A stretch of DNA of 9,393 bases from a bacterium. Its GTDB lineage: Bacteria > Patescibacteriota > Minisyncoccia > UBA6257 > GWB1-50-10. Location: contig DAIDBF010000041.1 of NCBI GenBank assembly GCA_027310235.1, forward strand, positions 1 through 9,393, written 5' to 3'. The notes beneath the pieces were generated by a model. That model was not told the DNA's origin and searched no databases. It saw only the letters and a program-made list of their open reading frames with translations. Shown here in pieces: positions 6,107-9,393 of the stretch (position 1 is its first letter; every line of letters begins with the position of its first letter). The translations under genes and the position numbers were made by a program.

Positions 6107-7201
6107 TTAGTCCTTCTTTAATTTCAGCGTGATTCTCCTCTCTTCCGGTTTCACCGATTGCACGATAAACGTTCTCGATTCTCCCGCGACAAGTTCTTTT
6201 TTCATCTCCGGAATGCCGCCGAAATCCGTCACATGCACCTGGCCCTGTAGATCGTGATCAAGATTCACAAGCGCACCGAACTGCGTGAAGGCATAGACGG
6301 TTCCTTTCACTTCGTCGCCCTCTTTAAGGAACGCGCCCGCTTTCTCCCAGGGGTTTTCCTTGAGCGCTTTCAAGGAGAGCGAAATGCGGCCGTTTTTAAT
6401 GTCCACGATCTGCGCCCTTACCACGTCGTCGATCTTCATTACTTCTTTCGGATTATCGATGATGCGGTGATCGATTTCCGACACGTGAATAAAGCCCTCA
6501 ACGACCGGATTGTCGGTGAATCGCACGAACGCACCGAAATCAGCAACGCCCGAAACGACTCCTTCGATGATTTGCCCCACGCTGTAGTGTTCCGCAAGCT
6601 CTTTCGCGCTCAATTCCTGAGCGGCTTTTTCCGAAACAATAAGCTTGTTCGTCCTCGAATTCACATCAATGATCTTGGCTTCGAGTTCCTGCCCTACAAG
6701 CAACTGGAGCGCCTGGAGGATTTTTCCTTTTTCGTCGACGCCGACTCTCGGGTAATGCTCGTTTGAGAGCTGGGATACTGGAAGGAATCCGGGGAGCCCC
6801 CGCACGTCGGCCATGAGTCCTCCTTTATTGAAACCGTTTATTTTGAGCTTCAGCACCTCCTCTTTTTCCTTGAGTTCCTGCACTTCGGCCCATGCGCGTT
6901 GCTTGTCCGCCTCGGAGAGCGAGAGTTCCACGTAGCCGTCTTCGTTGTCAATATCGATCACTTTCGCGTGGACGGGATCGCCCGCCTTCAAACCACGCAC
7001 GAGTTCCCGCGCGTTTTGGAGTTCGCCGCGATATACCACTCCCGTACCGTGCTTCCCAAGATCAACAAGGAGCATCTTCGATCCTTTCTCGATCACCGTT
7101 CCCTGCACCAGATCGCCGATCTTCAACGTTGCAAAAAGAGACGGCTCGTCCTTGAGGAGTTGGGTAATAACCGTCATGTTTCCGGGCTTCATAATCTGCA
7201 T
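6107..7201 (-). CDS. rpsA: Ribosomal protein S1-like RNA-binding protein, four S1 domains
   Basis: This protein probably binds mRNA at the ribosome and aids initiation. The 364 residues contain four S1 repeats: about 28-96 (GDLVQGTVIEKGSKMLLVDLG), 113-192 (a more divergent repeat with GLMADVRGLPGFLPVSQLS), 206-278 (GQIIEGVVSGVADFGAFVRF, then GFIHVSEI) and 291-362 (GDEVKGTVYAFTQFGALVNL, then GQVHVTD). Repeats 3 and 4 carry the canonical FGAFV/FGALV surface. E. coli S1 has six domains; four-domain versions are common in other phyla. The ATG at 7201 lies two bases past inverted-repeat element E2; ATGs at 7192 and 7177 are alternatives, and no strong Shine-Dalgarno site distinguishes them. It is followed on the same strand by the 147-bp element and ftsH. 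Confidence 0.92.
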   Translation of the reverse strand: MQIMKPGNMTVITQLLKDEPSLFATLKIGDLVQGTVIEKGSKMLLVDLGKHGTGVVYRGELQNARELVRGLKAGDPVHAKVIDIDNEDGYVELSLSEADKQRAWAEVQELKEKEEVLKLKINGFNKGGLMADVRGLPGFLPVSQLSNEHYPRVGVDEKGKILQALQLLVGQELEAKIIDVNSRTNKLIVSEKAAQELSAKELAEHYSVGQIIEGVVSGVADFGAFVRFTDNPVVEGFIHVSEIDHRIIDNPKEVMKIDDVVRAQIVDIKNGRISLSLKALKENPWEKAGAFLKEGDEVKGTVYAFTQFGALVNLDHDLQGQVHVTDFGGIPEMKKELVAGESRTFIVQSVKPEERRITLKLKKD

Positions 7202-7203
7202 AT

Positions 7204-7324
7204 CCAGTAGTGAAAATTCGATTGGTTTTGTCTTTATTTTATATTTATTGACCTTGGAATATCTGTATCTTTATCGATGTCGTCCAGTATATGGAAGTCT
7301 GTATGATCGAGTTTCTACTACTGG
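7204..7324 (+). repeat. Inverted-repeat element E2 (121 bp), upstream of rpsA
   Basis: Arm A is CCAGTAGTGAAAATTCGAT (7204-7222) with one change from the other copies, and arm B is ATCGAGTTTCTACTACTGG (7306-7324). The 83-bp interior is AT-rich and unlike those of E1 and E3. The rpsA ATG (minus) lies 2 bp outside arm A. On the minus strand a TATAAA/TAAAAT box in the interior could drive rpsA, while TTGACC at 7249-7254 on the plus strand hints at a divergent promoter without a clear -10. Confidence 0.85.
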
Positions 7325-7356
7325 ACATACGATAAGGAGGGTAACACGAAAACGGA

Positions 7357-7385
7357 TTGCGGCGCAAGGGAAGAGACGGTACAAT
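7357..7385 (+). promoter_or_regulatory. Promoter candidate for the MBL-membrane protein-gyrA unit
   Basis: TTGCGG (7357-7362), a 17-bp spacer and TACAAT (7380-7385) predict transcription from about 7392. The 5' leader of about 138 nt would contain the whole of element E3, whose two arms could pair in the RNA just before the MBL-fold start codon. Confidence 0.5.
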
Positions 7386-7402
7386 AAAGACAACGTCATG
7401 AC

Positions 7403-7528
7403 CCAGTAGTGAAAACTCGATTATGCGCAAAGCGCGTAATTTCTGTGATTGCTAGTCTGGGTAATGAAAACAAGAAGGTTTTTGAAAGGCCAATAATACT
7501 ATGACAACCATCGAGTTTCTACTACTGG
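7403..7528 (+). repeat. Inverted-repeat element E3 (126 bp), upstream of the MBL-fold gene
   Basis: Arm A is CCAGTAGTGAAAACTCGAT (7403-7421), identical to arm A of E1. Arm B is ATCGAGTTTCTACTACTGG (7510-7528), identical to arm B of E1 and E2. The 88-bp interior starts with a hairpin TTATGCGC-AAA-GCGCGTAA, reminiscent of the GCGC hairpin at the same place in E1. Arm B is followed by G and then the ATG at 7530, exactly as in E1. Confidence 0.88.
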
Positions 7529-7529
7529 G

Positions 7530-8108
7530 ATGATCATCACTTATCAGGGGGACGACTACTTCAAATTGCAGTCGGGGCAGCTTACAGTGCTCATCGATCC
7601 CGTAAATCAGCGTTCCTTCAAGGGAGCAACGGTGGTGTTAAATACCGTGCGTCCCGCGAAAACGCAGCCATCGGAGGAGGGCGGTTTTTGGATCGATCAC
7701 CAAGGCGAGTACGAAGTACAGGGAATTCATATCGCGGGAGCTTCCCTGGAAGAAAAAACCGAAGGAGAAAAAACCGCATATCGGATTATATTCGATGAAG
7801 TAGCGTTCGGTATTCTCGGATACTGCGCGAAAGAACCGGGATCAAGAGTTCAGGAGCTGCTTCAGGAATGCGACGTGTTACTGCTTCCCGGAAGCGGCAA
7901 GCCGTTCATCCCGATCGAGGCGGCGGCGAAACTCATCCGCCAGCTCGAACCGAGCGTCGTCATTCCTTCGCTCGGAGAGCATTACAAACCGTTCCTTAAA
8001 GAACTGGGGCAAGAGAAGGTTGACACCGAGGAGAAGTTCGTATTCAAGAAAAAAGATCTGCCGCTCAAGGCGATGGCGGTTCATCCTCTCGCGCCCAAAA
8101 AATCCTAA
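7530..8108 (+). CDS. Degenerate metallo-beta-lactamase-fold protein (UlaG/COG2220-like)
   Basis: The 192 residues follow the layout of small UlaG-like MBL proteins: an opening strand pair MIITYQGDDYFKLQSGQLTVLIDP (in 1-24), the GEYEVQGIHIAG block (59-70), a long middle with VLLLPGSGKPFIPIEAAAKLIRQLEP, and a closing VVIPSLGEHYKPF. However, the metal-binding HxHxDH expected after the first strands (near 35-45) is replaced by GATVVLNTVRPAKTQ, which contains no histidine. The hydrolase metal site is therefore lost and an enzymatic role is unlikely. The ATG at 7530 is fixed by element E3 immediately upstream. The next gene starts 5 nt after its stop, so they are likely co-transcribed. Identification by fold pattern is fairly sure; function is unknown. 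Confidence 0.78.
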   Translation: MIITYQGDDYFKLQSGQLTVLIDPVNQRSFKGATVVLNTVRPAKTQPSEEGGFWIDHQGEYEVQGIHIAGASLEEKTEGEKTAYRIIFDEVAFGILGYCAKEPGSRVQELLQECDVLLLPGSGKPFIPIEAAAKLIRQLEPSVVIPSLGEHYKPFLKELGQEKVDTEEKFVFKKKDLPLKAMAVHPLAPKKS

Positions 8109-8113
8109 CCACG

Positions 8114-8611
8114 ATGCGGGGATTTCTTTTTAAGATCCAACATTTTATCGGGGAGCTTCAACGTGCCGACCTAAAGACAAGAAAACGATGGCTTATCGGC
8201 CTCTCGGGCGTCTCCATGATTTTCGTCGTCATACTCTGGGTTGTATATCTGAACGTGACCTTCCCTTCCTATAACAGTAACGACATCGCCGGAACGGCGA
8301 CCTCGACTCAACAAGAGACTGCCGAAGCCGCTCCGCAACAAGAAACGGTGCCGCAGACGTCGGGAACTTCATTCTTCGATACGCTGGGACGCGGGCTTCG
8401 AATTTTAGGAGGTGAAATCACAAACGGATTCCGTACGCTCGGAGTGTCGGTCGTCGAGCTTTGGAATACCACAACGGACACTTTCTCGAAGACGAACTCG
8501 TATGACTTTAAGAAGCAGGAAACGCCTTCCGTCGAAAGCGCGGGCACAACTACCCCGGATCCGGTTCCTCCTACGCCGCTTCCCGAGCTTCCGGGAGCGA
8601 AGAAGCCGTAG
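8114..8611 (+). CDS. Single-pass membrane protein of unknown function (165 aa)
   Basis: I do not recognise a named family. A basic N-terminal stretch of about 25 residues with amphipathic character (including RADLKTRKR) precedes one transmembrane segment (about 26-48). The remaining 115 residues are outside if the positive-inside rule holds: a Ser/Thr/Gln/Glu-rich linker, a possible short amphipathic region (FFDTLGRGLRILGGEITNGF, about 87-106) and a Pro-rich end (TPDPVPPTPLPELPG). It begins 5 nt after the MBL-fold gene and ends 33 nt before gyrA, all on the plus strand. No Shine-Dalgarno site is visible; translational coupling to the upstream gene is plausible. Architecture recalls the 91-residue protein at 999-1274. 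Confidence 0.72.
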   Translation: MRGFLFKIQHFIGELQRADLKTRKRWLIGLSGVSMIFVVILWVVYLNVTFPSYNSNDIAGTATSTQQETAEAAPQQETVPQTSGTSFFDTLGRGLRILGGEITNGFRTLGVSVVELWNTTTDTFSKTNSYDFKKQETPSVESAGTTTPDPVPPTPLPELPGAKKP

Positions 8612-8644
8612 TATCATACTCTCGAGACACAACACGTTATTGTC

Positions 8645-9393
8645 ATGCCTAATAAAAAACCACCCGAGGAACCGAGCGTTCCGAATCAGCAAATAGAACC
8701 GCGCGAGATCACCGAGGAACTCCGCGAGTCATACCTCGACTACGCGATGTCGGTCATCGTTTCGCGCGCGCTTCCCGATGTGCGGGACGGCATGAAGCCG
8801 GTGCAACGAAGAATTCTGTGGGCGATGTGGGACTCCGGCCTTACCCACGGCGTGAAGTTCAGGAAATCGGCGAATGTGGTAGGCGAGGTGCTCGGCCGAT
8901 ACCATCCGCACTGCGACACGGCGGTCTACGATGCGATGGCGCGCATGGCGCAGGATTTTTCGCTCCGTTATCCCCTGATTGACGGACAAGGGAACTGGGG
9001 ATGTTTTACCGGCGACACAAAAGTAAAACTCGCGGATGGAAGAAGTGTCTCATTTAAAACGCTTGTGAAGGAGTACGCGGCAGGGGGAAAAAATTACACT
9101 TATACCTTTAATCATGAGACGCAAAAAATCGAGATTGCTGAAATACTTCACCCGCGCCTTACCCGTAAGAATGCGGAAGTAGTGCGGGTTATATTGGACA
9201 GCGGTGAGTCGGTGGAATGTACGCCGGACCATAAATTTATGATGCGCGACGGAAGCTATAAATCCGCGCAGAAATTGCAACCCGGTGACTCGCTTATGCC
9301 CGGTTATATGCGCCTCTCGACTAGAGAGGATGATGTGCACGCGGTAGGGTATACCATGATTCATCAGCCAGTTTCCGCCTTATGGGACTGGTC
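8645..9393 (+). CDS. gyrA: DNA gyrase subunit A, N-terminal part, interrupted by an intein (3' end outside window)
   Basis: The type II topoisomerase A subunit breaks and rejoins DNA for negative supercoiling. From the ATG at 8645, residues 1-119 are extein: a short variable Pro/Glu/Asn-rich leader, then [22 protein letters not shown] (in 28-49), [11 protein letters not shown] (51-61), [16 protein letters not shown] (in 74-89), and [14 protein letters not shown] (106-119). R41, K51, H87 and H89 correspond to conserved DNA-binding positions. Residue 90 is Cys where E. coli GyrA has Gly81, and residue 92 is Thr where E. coli has Ser83. The catalytic tyrosine would lie downstream of the intein, beyond the window. 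GyrA is favoured over ParC by the overall sequence, but the C-terminal domain is not visible. Confidence 0.94.
   Translation, partial: MPNKKPPEEPSVPNQQIEPREITEELRESYLDYAMSVIVSRALPDVRDGMKPVQRRILWAMWDSGLTHGVKFRKSANVVGEVLGRYHPHCDTAVYDAMARMAQDFSLRYPLIDGQGNWGCFTGDTKVKLADGRSVSFKTLVKEYAAGGKNYTYTFNHETQKIEIAEILHPRLTRKNAEVVRVILDSGESVECTPDHKFMMRDGSYKSAQKLQPGDSLMPGYMRLSTREDDVHAVGYTMIHQPVSALWDW
9002..9393 (+). other. Intein N-terminal (Hint) domain inside gyrA, truncated by the window end
   Basis: Directly after the gyrase motif DGQGNWG the frame continues [16 protein letters not shown], an intein Block A starting with the splicing nucleophile C120. Block B follows as [12 protein letters not shown], with the conserved T-x-x-H at T193 and H196, and then [12 protein letters not shown]. 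Neither matches gyrase, where one expects S-I-D-G-D. The Hint fold plus a possible homing endonuclease starting near [16 protein letters not shown] (about 234-249) are inferred. The C-terminal splice junction (His-Asn, then Ser) must be beyond position 9393. The insertion point is after the Gly of GNWG, so the +1 extein residue should be Ser. Confidence 0.93.

Noticed and set aside
5939..6121. 60-codon plus-strand ORF in the rpsA-ftsH gap
   Set aside because: It covers the inverted-repeat element, is Arg-rich and low quality, and the palindromes explain the sequence better.
6945..7409. 154-codon plus-strand ORF crossing the rpsA start and E2
   Set aside because: Most of it is antisense to rpsA; only its lucky passage through E2 keeps it open. 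It has no ribosome-binding site.
7204..7528. CRISPR array, suggested by repeated ~19-mers with ~85-bp spacers
   Set aside because: The repeats are inverted, come in pairs of two arm types, are separated unevenly, and a distant copy lies 6 kb away. No cas genes are present.
7204..7528. Integron attC sites
   Set aside because: The arms lack the GTT/AAC core pairs of attC and no cassette-like gene lies between most arms; no integrase is visible.

Overview
The window looks like a chromosomal segment of a Patescibacteria (CPR) bacterium, most likely a Parcubacteria relative. This is inferred, not proven. The support is compact housekeeping genes with few Shine-Dalgarno sites, a four-domain S1 protein, a degenerate metallo-beta-lactamase-fold gene followed by a small membrane protein and then gyrA, and many GC-rich hairpins between genes. 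TGA is used as a stop (DUF458 gene and the 91-residue membrane protein), so the alternative code of Gracilibacteria/Absconditabacteria does not apply.

Layout. Positions 1-783 (minus) hold the first 261 codons of glyA. A hairpin-filled gap (about 784-998) separates it from a run of minus-strand genes: a 91-residue single-pass membrane protein, a DEDDy-type 3'-5' exonuclease-like protein and a DUF458/YkuK-like RNase H-fold protein. The last has its own promoter candidate behind a strong bidirectional terminator at 2637-2668. A second hairpin-rich gap (2669-2864) precedes a Nudix hydrolase, whose start codon lies 7 nt past the 3' end of tRNA-Val(UAC). An AT-rich ORF with LAGLIDADG-like features lies between tRNA-Val and tRNA-Ile(UAU) and ends inside the latter. 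ftsH and a four-domain rpsA-type gene follow on the minus strand, separated by a 147-bp element with perfect 11-bp terminal inverted repeats. From about 7202 the layout is divergent: rpsA reads left, while the degenerate MBL-fold gene, a small membrane protein and gyrA read right. gyrA is interrupted by an intein that begins at codon 120 and runs off the window.

The most unusual feature is a family of three intergenic elements of 121-129 bp (1276-1404, 7204-7324, 7403-7528). Each is bounded by the same pair of 19-bp imperfect inverted repeats, with the same two-base mismatch in every copy, around unrelated interiors. In all three copies one arm ends 1-2 nt before the start codon of a gene (91-aa membrane protein, rpsA, MBL-fold protein). 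The elements may be 5' leaders or regulatory hairpins, or a small mobile repeat that supplies them.

Working together: the genes are mostly housekeeping, covering one-carbon metabolism (glyA), translation (S1, two tRNAs), membrane proteolysis (ftsH), DNA topology (gyrA) and nucleic-acid processing (exonuclease, RNase H-fold protein). No single pathway unites them. The regulatory and selfish-DNA layer (inverted repeats, hairpins, intein, truncated endonuclease-like ORF) is the more novel part.
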